A stretch of DNA of 64,000 nucleotides from Helicobacteraceae bacterium (GCA_947498025.1 CANMJR010000011.1:1-64000); one strand, 5' to 3'; counted from the stretch's first letter, positions 16,390 to 25,452 are shown. Notes: generated from the sequence alone by a model not told the origin. A program made the numbers and translations.

Positions 16390-18918
16390 TTAAATTTCTT
16401 TTTTCATTTCTTTAATAAGTCGGCGTAATGTTGGCAACGAAACATTTTTATATTTAATCTTCAGCCAATATCTTAAATAGTTTGCAATAGTAACTATTGC
16501 ATAACTTTCCCACCCTTTTATTTGTTTAATAATTTCCTTTTGTTCTTGTGAAGATAATGTAGCGAAATCTATTTTTGGTGATGGTATAACAGATACAGGT
16601 AAATCTGATATTTCACTTTCAGATTCTGAATCATCATTCGCATCTATATCTATATTTGCTAAGACTATAAAATATTTACTATCTAATTGTAATAATGGAC
16701 ACTCAAATAAATAATCAAACAATGTATATGTATTTTCATATTCTTTTAGTAAAAAGTATGTTCCATCTTTATCAATGTCATACCGAATATCATTTTTGAG
16801 TTTTGAATAAAAATATTCGCTACTCGTTGATACATTGTCTTGATTCAGTATTGAATTGTTTTTTCTATTTTTTTCACGATTTTCATATAGCTCAATTTCT
16901 ATATATACTGCATTCAAAAAACCTGCTACATATAGTACAAACATCACAGCATAATTTTTATTGTTATTTTCACTTCTATCTTCAATAACATATATTGTTT
17001 TAGCAAATTTAGTCCATATTTTCGACAATACATATAAGGGAATTTTTGCAATTTTGTCAGCTTTTTTAGACCACTCAATTAAATCTTGTGGAAAGTTCTG
17101 AATCTCTGTAAGATATGAAAGCAAACCAAAAAAAGAGATAAAATTATAACTCTTTTGTTTTGATATCACAGCTTGAATCAAGAAATCAATATTCTTTTGA
17201 TTCTTTAAACTAGTTGAGCTAATAAACACATTTCCAAAATATCTATAGCCATTTCTCAAGGTTGTAGATTCTAACTTTAATGAGGATAGTATTTTTTCTG
17301 AAATAGATAAAGAGTTTCGAGTGTCTAGTACAACATTATCAATAAATTCTACTCTTTTTTCTTTTAGTTCAATCTTCTCATACCCTTCATAAGCATAACC
17401 AACTTTAATAAAATATGATAAATAATCCTGAGGTTCTAAAAGATGATTTGCCATCATATTTAGATAGAGCATTGTTATATTATCATCATCCTTCGCAAAG
17501 TTTGGTGTTAATTTTAAATGATTCTCTTTACTAAAATTCTCATTTAAAATATATACTGCAAGCAGATTTAAGAACTTTTCTCTATTTGGTAATTCTACTA
17601 AACTATATGTTCCCAATTTCTTTTTTAGCGTTGTATAAAAAGTATGTCGAAATCTATCTATTAAATCTGGACTCAGCCCTTTTTCTGGATGCCAAACTTG
17701 AAGGAACTGAATAACAGATCTCGTTGACTGTGTCAACAATGTACGTTCATAATATTGTGTATAACTACTATTTTGTGTAAGGTAAATCTTTTCTATCATA
17801 TCAATAACACATTTTTCTAGTTCTTGAGGCTCTTTGAGACTTTCAAATTCTACTTGTAATCTTTTTTTCTTATTTTTTTCAAAATCATCTAATTTATTTT
17901 GAGACTCTTCACCCAATTTATCATTTCTATTCTTTTCTAATAGGTCTGAATGTTCTTTAACAATCAACCATTCATCTTTTAATTCGAAAAGATTTTTAAG
18001 ATCAATTCTATTTTCAGGCTTCAAAACTTTAGTTAAATACTGCTCTTCTAAATGCTCAATTTGCCCTAAATATTTTTCTGTTCCCTCGTAATCTTTTAAA
18101 GTCTTTTTAGGATCCATCTTTTCCCATTGAAGCTGTCTCACAAGTGTAGAATACAAATCAATATCACCCAGCATCGCAATAATAAGTTTACGAGAAGTAA
18201 GATACTTACGAAGTGTTTCAAGAATAGCGGTACCTTTATCAAGTGAAGTATCAATATCATCTAAAATTAAAAAGAAAGCTTCTTTTTCAATAATTTTCAA
18301 ACTTTCATCTATAAATATATGAAAGTTTTTTTCTAAATCCACTCCTTGTTTTGCATTGGAAAGACCTTTTTCCAAAATAAGTTCCTGTGAGTCCCACATA
18401 CCATCATTTAAATGGTTAGAACCGACACCGTCAAGCATACTCAATCCGCCTGCAAGTTTTTTAAGGCTCTCTTTCCAAGCTTTGTACTTTATACTCTTAT
18501 CATCACATTTTTCGCATTTAATAAAGTCTTCTATTCTGTCTTTTATAAGTGTAATAATATTTAAAAGAACATGTTCTTTCGTCTCAATCAATGTTGGATC
18601 AATAATACCTAATGAACAAATATTTTTTAAAATTTTTTCTTCAGAATCACTTTTTTTTGCATCTTCAACACTAAGAATAAATGAAGTTTTGCCCATACCT
18701 CTTTTACCATTAATCAAAATAGTATTATGAACCCTATCAATTGTATTTTTGTTTTTATCCTTACAATCTTCTTCTCCACATTTGCTTGTTTTAATATCAC
18801 TTAGAACTTTTTTTATGAGTTTTTCAAAACTTTCTTGTGCATTCGCCTGTATAAGATTTGCAGTTTTATATGCTTTTGTATCGGTTTGTTCAAGATTAAT
18901 CACTATTCTTTCGTTCAT
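16390..18918 (-). CDS. rdrA: RADAR system ATPase RdrA
   Basis: An 842-residue ATPase with Walker A GKRGMGKT (residues 71-78) in ILINGKRGMGKTSF and Walker B FFLILDDID (residues 216-222), followed by IIAMLGDIDLYS, which looks like a sensor strand. The remaining 550 residues are helical and poorly recognisable, with a serine/aspartate-rich acidic patch near residue 770. Size, gene order (rdrA first) and the 6-base gap to rdrB fit RADAR. In known systems RdrA assembles as a ring that feeds the RdrB shell. No third accessory gene (membrane protein or similar) is attached. The start ATG has a GGGCAG element just upstream. Confidence 0.88.
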   Translation of the reverse strand: MNERIVINLEQTDTKAYKTANLIQANAQESFEKLIKKVLSDIKTSKCGEEDCKDKNKNTIDRVHNTILINGKRGMGKTSFILSVEDAKKSDSEEKILKNICSLGIIDPTLIETKEHVLLNIITLIKDRIEDFIKCEKCDDKSIKYKAWKESLKKLAGGLSMLDGVGSNHLNDGMWDSQELILEKGLSNAKQGVDLEKNFHIFIDESLKIIEKEAFFLILDDIDTSLDKGTAILETLRKYLTSRKLIIAMLGDIDLYSTLVRQLQWEKMDPKKTLKDYEGTEKYLGQIEHLEEQYLTKVLKPENRIDLKNLFELKDEWLIVKEHSDLLEKNRNDKLGEESQNKLDDFEKNKKKRLQVEFESLKEPQELEKCVIDMIEKIYLTQNSSYTQYYERTLLTQSTRSVIQFLQVWHPEKGLSPDLIDRFRHTFYTTLKKKLGTYSLVELPNREKFLNLLAVYILNENFSKENHLKLTPNFAKDDDNITMLYLNMMANHLLEPQDYLSYFIKVGYAYEGYEKIELKEKRVEFIDNVVLDTRNSLSISEKILSSLKLESTTLRNGYRYFGNVFISSTSLKNQKNIDFLIQAVISKQKSYNFISFFGLLSYLTEIQNFPQDLIEWSKKADKIAKIPLYVLSKIWTKFAKTIYVIEDRSENNNKNYAVMFVLYVAGFLNAVYIEIELYENREKNRKNNSILNQDNVSTSSEYFYSKLKNDIRYDIDKDGTYFLLKEYENTYTLFDYLFECPLLQLDSKYFIVLANIDIDANDDSESESEISDLPVSVIPSPKIDFATLSSQEQKEIIKQIKGWESYAIVTIANYLRYWLKIKYKNVSLPTLRRLIKEMKKEI

Positions 18919-18952
18919 ATCTGCCCTTTAAAATAAAATATAATAACGGTTG

Positions 18953-18958
18953 ATTATA
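18953..18958 (-). promoter_or_regulatory. Candidate -10 box for rdrA
   Basis: A perfect TATAAT on the minus strand lies 35 bases before the rdrA start, in a very AT-rich leader. A convincing -35 could not be singled out, so this is a weak call. Confidence 0.35.
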
Positions 18959-19052
18959 CTTGTTAAAAAATAAAAAGCATCTTTTTACAAAAAATATTTT
19001 CATAAGGATTTTTGCATAAGCTGTAAGGGCATGTGGATTTTCGAACTGAAGG

Positions 19053-19086
19053 CAAGCCATGCTTCCAAAGAAAAAAGCATGGCTTG
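19053..19086. terminator. Hairpin between nifT and rdrA
   Basis: CAAGCCATGCTT (19053-19064) and AAGCATGGCTTG (19075-19086) form a perfect 12-bp stem with a 10-base loop, just after the nifT stop on the minus strand. No strong U-tract follows, so it may end nifT transcripts weakly or simply protect their 3' end. Confidence 0.5.
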
Positions 19087-19094
19087 TAAAAATT

Positions 19095-19316
19095 CTAGTG
19101 TTCCCCTCTTGATACAATCGTTGCAACTATCTCATCGGGAAGTTTTTTTACACCGGGTTTAATGTTCCAGACATCACCGTTTGTCAGCTCAACATTGCCG
19201 CCCCATTTTTCATCCGTGTCGAACTCAAGAGATACGATTATCTCCTCCATATCTCTTTTTGCAAGGTAAAAAAGCACCTGCCCTTTCTCGTTTTCTCGTA
19301 ACATTATTGTTGCCAT
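19095..19316 (-). CDS. nifT: NifT/FixU family protein
   Basis: A 73-residue protein matching the small NifT/FixU family: an N-terminal strand MATIMLRENEKGQVLFYLAKRD, the EEIIVSLE segment, the WGG turn and VWNIKPGVKKLP. NifT is conserved in nitrogen-fixation clusters and is thought to help nitrogenase maturation, but it is often dispensable. It lies 150 bases downstream of the flavoprotein gene, with a repeat element between them. Confidence 0.85.
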   Translation of the reverse strand: MATIMLRENEKGQVLFYLAKRDMEEIIVSLEFDTDEKWGGNVELTNGDVWNIKPGVKKLPDEIVATIVSRGEH

Positions 19317-19344
19317 TTGTAATCCTTTTACTTTCTATTTATAT

Positions 19345-19394
19345 AAAACGCAAAATGAACAAGTCCATTTTACTACGCTAGCCGCTATGGCACT
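19345..19394 (+). repeat. Intergenic repeat copy 1 (CTACGCTAGCC family)
   Basis: This copy shares AACGCAAAAT, CTACGCTAGCC and CTATGGCACT, in the same order and spacing, with 52520-52569. It occupies the 150-base gap between nifT and the flavoprotein gene. The two copies differ in the inner arm bases, so it is a diverged dispersed repeat. Confidence 0.7.
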
Positions 19395-19466
19395 TCTAGG
19401 CTAAAGCCTGATACATGGAAATCACTAAATGATTTCTCGTAAAAGTTTGCCCCTTTGAGGCAGATT

Positions 19467-21125
19467 TCAATTAAAATAAAACATTTTTTTGAGTTTGTGC
19501 CATATATTATTATGCATGGCACTGTCAAACGAAACAGTGAAGTAGCTAGGACTCAGCTGTTCTAAGTAGGAAGCATCGTCAAATTTACTATCGTCTTTGT
19601 TTGGGTAATCACTTCGGAAATGAACGCCCCTGCTCTCTTTTCTTGCAAGAGCACTCAGTATCATCGCCTCTGCAATCAGCATCGCATTTTTGAACTCCAG
19701 TATCGATGAAAGTTCGACATTGTTGTGAAGCTCTTTGCTGACACAGTGCATGCCGTACTCTTTTTTCATCAGATAGTGTGTGTACTCCAGCGCGCTAGAG
19801 AGCGAATTTTCGTCTCTAAAAACACCTGCATTTTTAAAAAGTGATTCACCTAGATTTCTACGCATAGAGTTCATGTTGAAGAGGCTCTCGCCGTTAAGAA
19901 TCCTATCAACACGACGCATCTCTCTATTGACATAGGCATAATCAATCGGCTGAAAATCTCTTTTTTTGGCTTTTTTTGCCGCTTCTATCCCCGCCGTGCG
20001 TCCGAAATATGCTCCTTCAAGAAGCGAATTACCTCCTAATCTGTTTGCTCCATGTACCCCTGTCACCGCACACTCTCCGCATGCAAAGACAAAAGGCATG
20101 TCGGTCGATGTATCTTCCCTGACCCAGATGCCGCCGATGCTGTAATGCGCCGAGGGAGTAATCTCTAGCAGTTCGGTTACAAGGTCTATTCCCGCCGAGC
20201 CCAGAGCCAATTTTCTGGCGGACGGCAGTTTTGCTTCTATCGTCTCTTCGCCTAAATGGCGTACATCCAGATAAACTTTATGCCCTTTGAGCATGTGGCT
20301 TACAATTTCACGAGAGAGTTTATCTCTGGTTTGAAGTTCATCCGTAAATCTCTCTCCATTTTCATCGACCAAATATCCGCCCTCGCCCCGTGCCGCTTCG
20401 CTGATGAGCGCTCCGCTTTGTGCCAAAGTTGTCGGATGAAACTGGACAAATTCCATGTTGCTCAAACGCATGTTAGCCCGAAGAGCGGCAGCGATGACAT
20501 CCCCTGAACTCTCTTGCGAATTTGTACTGTGACCGCGAAAAATCCCAGCGTATCCGCCACCTGCAAGCACCAAAGACTTACATGCGAGTGCTATAACCTG
20601 TGAATTGTGTCGTCTCAGAACTGTTACACCGGAGAGTTTCCCTTTGTATTTCGTGATATTTAAAAACTGATGATTGGAAAGTATATGCACACCCGCGTCA
20701 CGGCACTGTAAAAAGAGTGTTTGGATGATAGACGCACCCGTTTTATCGGCTATGTAACATGTACGGTTTGCATAGGAGCCGCCAAAAGGTCGTTGATGCA
20801 GATTTCCGCTTTCATCTGCATCAAACGCTACACCCATCTCTCTAAGTTCGGCGATAATATTAGGCGCCTCTTTGCACATGCCCTCAATATTTCTAAGATG
20901 TGATAATCCGTCCGCGCCGTCCACCGTATCTTTCATGTGGCGTGATACAGAATCATTTTGTGTCAAGTTTAAAACCGCATTGATTCCGCCCGAAGCAACA
21001 GCAGAGTTGGAGCGGAATGGATTTCCTTTTGTAAGGACTGCTACATTTTGTCCCGATTTTTTTGCATAAAGTGCCGCATAAAGCCCTGAGATTCCACTCC
21101 CTACTACAATAATGTCATACAACAT
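19467..21125 (-). CDS. FAD-dependent oxidoreductase, L-aspartate oxidase/fumarate reductase type
   Basis: About 552 residues with an N-terminal FAD-binding GSGISGLYAALYAKKSG motif, SNSAVASGGINAVL, the QFHPTTLAQSGALISEAARGEGGYLVDENGERF block and the GGNSLLEGAYFGRTAG loop. These are signatures of the NadB/FrdA flavoprotein family. Its place in a nif operon (nifU, aldo/keto reductase, this gene, nifT) rather than with nadA or nadC suggests a nitrogen-fixation-linked role; the substrate cannot be assigned. The ATG at 21125 overlaps the aldo/keto reductase stop by 11 bases; a GTG three codons earlier is the alternative start. Confidence 0.8.
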   Translation of the reverse strand: MLYDIIVVGSGISGLYAALYAKKSGQNVAVLTKGNPFRSNSAVASGGINAVLNLTQNDSVSRHMKDTVDGADGLSHLRNIEGMCKEAPNIIAELREMGVAFDADESGNLHQRPFGGSYANRTCYIADKTGASIIQTLFLQCRDAGVHILSNHQFLNITKYKGKLSGVTVLRRHNSQVIALACKSLVLAGGGYAGIFRGHSTNSQESSGDVIAAALRANMRLSNMEFVQFHPTTLAQSGALISEAARGEGGYLVDENGERFTDELQTRDKLSREIVSHMLKGHKVYLDVRHLGEETIEAKLPSARKLALGSAGIDLVTELLEITPSAHYSIGGIWVREDTSTDMPFVFACGECAVTGVHGANRLGGNSLLEGAYFGRTAGIEAAKKAKKRDFQPIDYAYVNREMRRVDRILNGESLFNMNSMRRNLGESLFKNAGVFRDENSLSSALEYTHYLMKKEYGMHCVSKELHNNVELSSILEFKNAMLIAEAMILSALARKESRGVHFRSDYPNKDDSKFDDASYLEQLSPSYFTVSFDSAMHNNIWHKLKKMFYFN

Positions 21126-22239
21126 TTTTTGCACCGAACAATTGTGTCAGATTCTCTTTTTTGCTATTTGGTATGTACGCCAACATCAAATTATCTTCCA
21201 CATGTTGAGGGTTTACCGCACCAAAAAGAGCACTCACGACATTTCCCATTCTTGCAAACTGCAAAGCGGATGCAACATCATTGAGCTCATTTGTGCCTAG
21301 GAGTTCACCCACTTTTGCATCAAACTTTTTCTGAAAAATATTTGCCTGAAGGAGCGCGGATGAAGCCATCATTTTGAGTCCGAATCCTTGCACTGCCTGC
21401 ATTAAAGTATAGTATTTTCCATCAGGAGCTTTTTGGTTGGAGAGATTATAGGCGTCTGATTTTGCTATGTTGTAAGGCGATTGGATATATTTAAAATGAT
21501 GCTCTTTACCGCCCACTTCCACGGCAATCTCGACCATATCTTTGAGTGAAATATACTCCGTATGCGTCTCATCATACAAAAATCCATTCCAACATGCTAT
21601 TCCGTAGTGGCGTATTTTTCCCTCTTTTACAAGTTTTTCAAAGAGTTCAAACGCTTTTTTTATTCGTTTTTTGAGCGTTTTATAATCAATGTATCCGAGT
21701 TGCATCTCAGGGTTATGCAAAAATAGAATATCAAGAGTTTCAAGTTGTAAATTTATAAGCGACTGCTCCACACTCCAACGCAAATACGCAGGCGCTAAAC
21801 AGTGCTGATCAACAACAATCTCCTCTTTTGTAGCAAGTCCGTTATTTAAAACATTCTCTTCAATCCATTTGTACGGGTTTTGGGGAAACGGGAAGTCAAG
21901 AGGCAAAAAACCTGCTTTTGAAGTCACAACAACCTGCTCTCTTGAAACTTTTTTTTCCTCAAACAACTCAAAAAGAGCCTCACCGATTTCTCGCTCGCTT
22001 ATTTGGTAACGATAATTTATAGCCGTATCGATGAGATTCATCCCATTTAAGAGTGCCGTTTTTACAGACTCTTTATAGTTCACGACATAGTTCTCTTCAC
22101 GGTAGGGCTCTTTGCGGAATGTGCCAAGCCCTAGCGAAGAGACAAAAACATCGCCGTCAAAACGGTAAAAATCCTTGCTATATTTAGGAAACTGTTTTAA
22201 ATAACCAAAAGTTCCCTCTTTGGTTGCGTAAGTTTTCAT
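21115..22239 (-). CDS. Aldo/keto reductase
   Basis: A 374-residue NADPH-dependent oxidoreductase of the AKR fold, with SSLGLGTFRKEPY, the catalytic-region IDTAINYRYQISEREIGEAL, VVTSKAGFLPLD, a DILFLHNPEMQLGY strand and KIRHYGIACWNG. The substrate is unknown. The ATG at 22239 shares a base with the nifU stop (TAATG), so translation is coupled. Its position inside a nif operon is odd for this family and points to a supporting redox role under nitrogen-fixing conditions. Confidence 0.85.
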   Translation of the reverse strand: MKTYATKEGTFGYLKQFPKYSKDFYRFDGDVFVSSLGLGTFRKEPYREENYVVNYKESVKTALLNGMNLIDTAINYRYQISEREIGEALFELFEEKKVSREQVVVTSKAGFLPLDFPFPQNPYKWIEENVLNNGLATKEEIVVDQHCLAPAYLRWSVEQSLINLQLETLDILFLHNPEMQLGYIDYKTLKKRIKKAFELFEKLVKEGKIRHYGIACWNGFLYDETHTEYISLKDMVEIAVEVGGKEHHFKYIQSPYNIAKSDAYNLSNQKAPDGKYYTLMQAVQGFGLKMMASSALLQANIFQKKFDAKVGELLGTNELNDVASALQFARMGNVVSALFGAVNPQHVEDNLMLAYIPNSKKENLTQLFGAKNVV

Positions 22240-23210
22240 TATGTCACTATCACTTTTAATGGAGCTTTGAGTTTGAACTTGAGCATATCTTCGATTCCTG
22301 CAAGCGTTGTTGTCGTGTTCATAGAGCAGCTCATGCACTCGCCCTGATATTTAATAAGCACTTCAAAAACATCGCCGTTATCTTTAATATCAATCAACTC
22401 GACATTCCCGCCATCGGCTTTGAGCGTCGGGCGAATATACTCTTCCAAAATAGATTCTACCGCTTTGATTTTTTGCACTAAGCTCATAGATAAAAATGTG
22501 CCGTCCCCTTTTGCTTCGATGATTTTACGGCTTTTATCTTCTGCTTCTTTTGCCTCTTTGACCTCTAAAAGCAAGTCTATCAAATAGATATCTTTTCTCT
22601 CATGTCCACCGGGTTTGATGCATGATTTACAAAAACCGCCCGCCTTGGTATAGTCGGTAATCTCCTCAAGCGTTGTGAGTTTATTGAGTTTTATCACTTC
22701 CATGAGCGTATCTTGAGAGACACGGGCACACTCACAGATGATAAATTCACTCTCCAAACTCTCCATGTCAACGCCTTTATACATAGAAGCCGCTTTTTTG
22801 ATAACATCGTACGCCATAACGGAACAGTGCATCTTTTGCCCCGGAACTGCGGGAATATCCGGCTCATCACGGAGCGCTTTTTCTACATCTATGTTTGTTA
22901 TTTTGAGGGCTTCATCGACAGTTTTGCTCATACAAAGCTCCGCCATCATGTCTGAAGATGCTATGGCAGTTCCGCAACCGAAACTTTTAAACTTACTACT
23001 TACAATCGTGTCCGTTTTTGGATCGATAAGCCAATAAAGACGCACAGCATCGCCACAACTCTCCGCACCAAAATCCGCAATAATCAGCTCATTATCGCCT
23101 TTTTGTGCTTCGGTTATTTCGCCCATGTTGGTTGGGAGATTCATTCTTCTTTGTACTTCTTGTGAGTACTCTTCCCAAAGTGCACCACCGATTAAACTAT
23201 CTCTCGCCAT
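22239..23210 (-). CDS. nifU: Iron-sulfur cluster scaffold NifU
   Basis: A 323-residue modular NifU. The N-terminal IscU-like domain (residues 1-125) carries scaffold cysteines in FGCGTAI and QKMHCSVMA. The central ferredoxin-like domain has CECARVS and GGFCKSCIKPGG, holding a permanent 2Fe-2S cluster. The C-terminal Nfu domain has a CMSC pair in QGECMSCSMNT. NifU builds Fe-S clusters for nitrogenase using sulfur from NifS; nifS is not in this window. A candidate sigma-54 site lies about 42 bases upstream. Confidence 0.95.
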   Translation of the reverse strand: MARDSLIGGALWEEYSQEVQRRMNLPTNMGEITEAQKGDNELIIADFGAESCGDAVRLYWLIDPKTDTIVSSKFKSFGCGTAIASSDMMAELCMSKTVDEALKITNIDVEKALRDEPDIPAVPGQKMHCSVMAYDVIKKAASMYKGVDMESLESEFIICECARVSQDTLMEVIKLNKLTTLEEITDYTKAGGFCKSCIKPGGHERKDIYLIDLLLEVKEAKEAEDKSRKIIEAKGDGTFLSMSLVQKIKAVESILEEYIRPTLKADGGNVELIDIKDNGDVFEVLIKYQGECMSCSMNTTTTLAGIEDMLKFKLKAPLKVIVT

Positions 23211-23251
23211 AGAACCCTCACTTTTGTAATCTAAATCTTTAATGAAGCTAT

Positions 23252-23267
23252 TGCAATTTTTGTTCTT
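23252..23267 (-). promoter_or_regulatory. Candidate sigma-54 (-24/-12) promoter of nifU
   Basis: On the minus strand the site reads AAGAAC-AAAAA-TTGCA, with the -12 element TTGCA intact and G at the key -24 position. It agrees with the other nitrogen-gene sites in this window more than with the textbook TGGCAC-N5-TTGCA. Confidence 0.5.
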
Positions 23268-23339
23268 GTTGCGAATTTTTAAAGGTTGTTATTTAAATGT
23301 GATGATTAGATGGGTTGAAAATTTTTATGGCTGTTCAAA

Positions 23340-23372
23340 CTCGTTCCATCCTCTCCTGAGGTGGAATGCATA
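23340..23372 (+). repeat. GTTCCATCCTCTCC-type intergenic repeat, copy 1
   Basis: This stretch starts CTCGTTCCATCCTCTCC and ends GTGGAATGCATAC. Related copies lie at 26231 (same strand) and 41265-41292 (opposite strand). The ends resemble the longer GTTCCCA...TGGGAAC element found at 30928 and 63638. Confidence 0.55.
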
Positions 23373-23453
23373 CTTTGATTAAAATTTTATAAAAGATGAT
23401 ACAATTTCTTCGTGATTATAACTGTTCGTAAGTTTATTGGAGCGGCAAATTAA

Positions 23454-23488
23454 GGTCGGAGGAAGTCATGAGCCTCTGACCTTTTTTT
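23454..23488 (+). terminator. Rho-independent-type hairpin on the plus strand with no upstream gene
   Basis: GGTCGGAGG (23454-23462) pairs with CCTCTGACC (23473-23481) with one mismatch, followed by seven T on the plus strand. There is no plus-strand coding region before it. A TACAAT box about 55 bases upstream could start a short transcript of roughly 75-80 bases that ends here. The rest of the 380-base gap 23211-23590 holds the nifU promoter and a repeat. Confidence 0.5.
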
Positions 23489-23590
23489 GTCCTCCAAGAA
23501 CTTATGAACAGGGGGTTTTATGCCCCTTGCCCCCGCATCCTAACAACATTAATCCAAATTCTTCAAGCTTTATTATTGTATTCATTATTT

Positions 23591-25045
23591 TTATTTCCAA
23601 ATTTTTTCCGCACACATTTTTCCTGATATTATAGCACTAGTAAATCCGCCGCCTAATATCCATGCTCCGGTAAAATAAAGATTGTTAAACTGATTTGACT
23701 TTAGTTGTGGAATTCTAAAAAATTGTGATGCCGTCGGTGCAAATCCATTGGGGGTACCGTTTTGTGTTCTGATATATCTTTTTATCGTTTTTGGCGTTCC
23801 GATTTCAGCAAAAGAAATATGCTCACCTATATTAGGATACTCCTTTTCCAATATATTTAAATAACTTTGCAATACCTCTTGCTTTTTGTTTTTATACTCT
23901 TCTTCAGATAGATTTTCCCAGTTTGCTAAAAAATCACTTGTACAAACAGCACCATAGCTTTTATCTTCATTGCACAGTCCCGCATCAATCTGGGAATAAT
24001 CGACAAATACAAAACCTCTTTTTGTAATATCTTGAGTAATATTTAGGTCGTATTCCTCGAGCGTATTAGCAGTAAAATAAAACTGAGAATATGATTTTTC
24101 ACCATACAACTTTTTGAGATTCTTGTTAAACCCAATATAAATGACAAAATAAGATGAGGCAATGTTTTTTCTCTCACTGTATGGCATGTTAGCAAGCGTA
24201 TAGGTAGATTGTGGTGATATATTAGATATAACCATATCATTCTTGAGCTCAATTTGCTTCTTTTTATAGATATAAACGACTGAAGCTACATTTTTCTTAG
24301 TGTGTCGAATTTCCATTACCTCTGCTTTGGTAATGATTTCTCCCCCATTGTTTTTGATAATAGACGCTAAATAATCAGAAAGATTTTGACTCCCCCCTTT
24401 GATATACCAACTTCCGCCACTATAATAAGAGTTTTGGGCGATACTGTGGAATAAAAAACTAAAATCACCGATTTTATCGTGATAGTAACCAACATTTGCA
24501 TTTAGAATCAGCTTTAATTCTTCACTGACAAAAAGTTGATTCATCACCTCTTTAACAGAATGATTTTTATATTTTGCAATAGTCCTAAATACGAACGGAA
24601 ATACTAAATACTGCCACGATTTGATACTTTGTAATTTTATAAACTCATCCGAAATCTTACCGATTAACTCAAAATAGTGTTGAATGGCTTCCCGTTCTTT
24701 GGGATACTTTAATACTAATTTTTCAACCGCCTCATCTTTATCATGCGGCATCGTAAAATCTATTAAATCCGTTTTAATTCTAAAAAATTCACGCGAGGGA
24801 ACGAACTCGACATGATTATAAATACCTAATGTTTCAAAAATCTCCTTTTTTATCGGATCATTATAAACATTATCGAGTTCATGTAGCCCTACTTCACATA
24901 TAAAATTGCCTCGTTTAAAAACTGTTGCACACCCTCCGACGATAGAGTGTTGCTCCAATACGGTTACTTTATACCCGGCTTTAGCAAGTAATGCCCCGGA
25001 TGTAAGTCCGCCAAGACCAGCCCCTATAATAGTAATTGTTTTCAT
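23591..25045 (-). CDS. Phytoene desaturase/carotenoid isomerase-like FAD oxidoreductase
   Basis: A 484-residue flavoprotein starting ITIIGAGLGGLTSGALLAKAGYKVTVLEQ, the dinucleotide-binding motif of the CrtI/CrtISO/retinol saturase group. A conserved GGCATVFKR follows, then GGSWYIKGGSQNLSDYLASII and a C-terminal LYFTGAWILGGGFTSAIISG. Such enzymes desaturate or isomerise polyenes or related isoprenoids. No other carotenoid gene is nearby, so the substrate is uncertain. It overlaps the preceding DUF2141 gene by 4 bases and is co-transcribed with it. Confidence 0.8.
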   Translation of the reverse strand: MKTITIIGAGLGGLTSGALLAKAGYKVTVLEQHSIVGGCATVFKRGNFICEVGLHELDNVYNDPIKKEIFETLGIYNHVEFVPSREFFRIKTDLIDFTMPHDKDEAVEKLVLKYPKEREAIQHYFELIGKISDEFIKLQSIKSWQYLVFPFVFRTIAKYKNHSVKEVMNQLFVSEELKLILNANVGYYHDKIGDFSFLFHSIAQNSYYSGGSWYIKGGSQNLSDYLASIIKNNGGEIITKAEVMEIRHTKKNVASVVYIYKKKQIELKNDMVISNISPQSTYTLANMPYSERKNIASSYFVIYIGFNKNLKKLYGEKSYSQFYFTANTLEEYDLNITQDITKRGFVFVDYSQIDAGLCNEDKSYGAVCTSDFLANWENLSEEEYKNKKQEVLQSYLNILEKEYPNIGEHISFAEIGTPKTIKRYIRTQNGTPNGFAPTASQFFRIPQLKSNQFNNLYFTGAWILGGGFTSAIISGKMCAEKIWK

Positions 25046-25452
25046 TTGTACTGCACCTCAATATAAAGATTTTTTAAATTTTTCAAGACGAATTTTGCTT
25101 CATCAAATGTTGGTTCAGAAAAAGTTGCTTTTGGATTATTTGAAAATCCAAACCCTTCTTTGGGAATGCCTAACATATTTTCATCCAATTTTGCGTTTTG
25201 ATTTTCATCATGAAAAAGCGCAATTGCATAAATACCGTCGGGAATATTTTTAAATGTATATTTGATACTAGCCGCGGTATTCATTACTTCACTTTGATAG
25301 GCTTTTCCTACAATAGCAAAAGTATCTTCAGAGGTATATAAACCGACATAAAGTTTGCCGATTAAATTTTTAATATTGACTATATTAACATCAATATCAG
25401 AGGCAAGTACAATAAGTGGAAAAACAAAAGAAAAAAAAACTAGTCGCTTCAC
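25042..25452 (-). CDS. Secreted DUF2141 protein
   Basis: A 136-residue protein with a signal peptide (VFFSFVFPLIVLAS) and the DUF2141 hallmark ALFHDENQNAKLDENMLGIPKEGFGFSNNP, which looks like a calcium-type loop in a small beta-sandwich. Function unknown; the protein is probably periplasmic or outer-membrane associated. It overlaps the downstream oxidoreductase by 4 bases. I have seen DUF2141 genes beside isoprenoid or carotenoid genes in other bacteria, which makes the pairing plausible, but that is weak evidence. Confidence 0.8.
   Translation of the reverse strand: MKRLVFFSFVFPLIVLASDIDVNIVNIKNLIGKLYVGLYTSEDTFAIVGKAYQSEVMNTAASIKYTFKNIPDGIYAIALFHDENQNAKLDENMLGIPKEGFGFSNNPKATFSEPTFDEAKFVLKNLKNLYIEVQYK

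Noticed and set aside
19467-21125. nadB as a firm gene name for the flavoprotein
   Set aside because: The family fits, but the nif operon context and lack of nadA or nadC neighbours leave the substrate open.
22240-22338. Longer N-terminus for the aldo/keto reductase
   Set aside because: The extra 33 codons lie inside the nifU 3' end in another frame; the coupled TAATG start is more natural.
23440-23490. Signal-recognition-particle RNA (4.5S) at the orphan hairpin
   Set aside because: The GGAAG...AGCAG-type SRP loop is absent; only a stem and T-tract are present.
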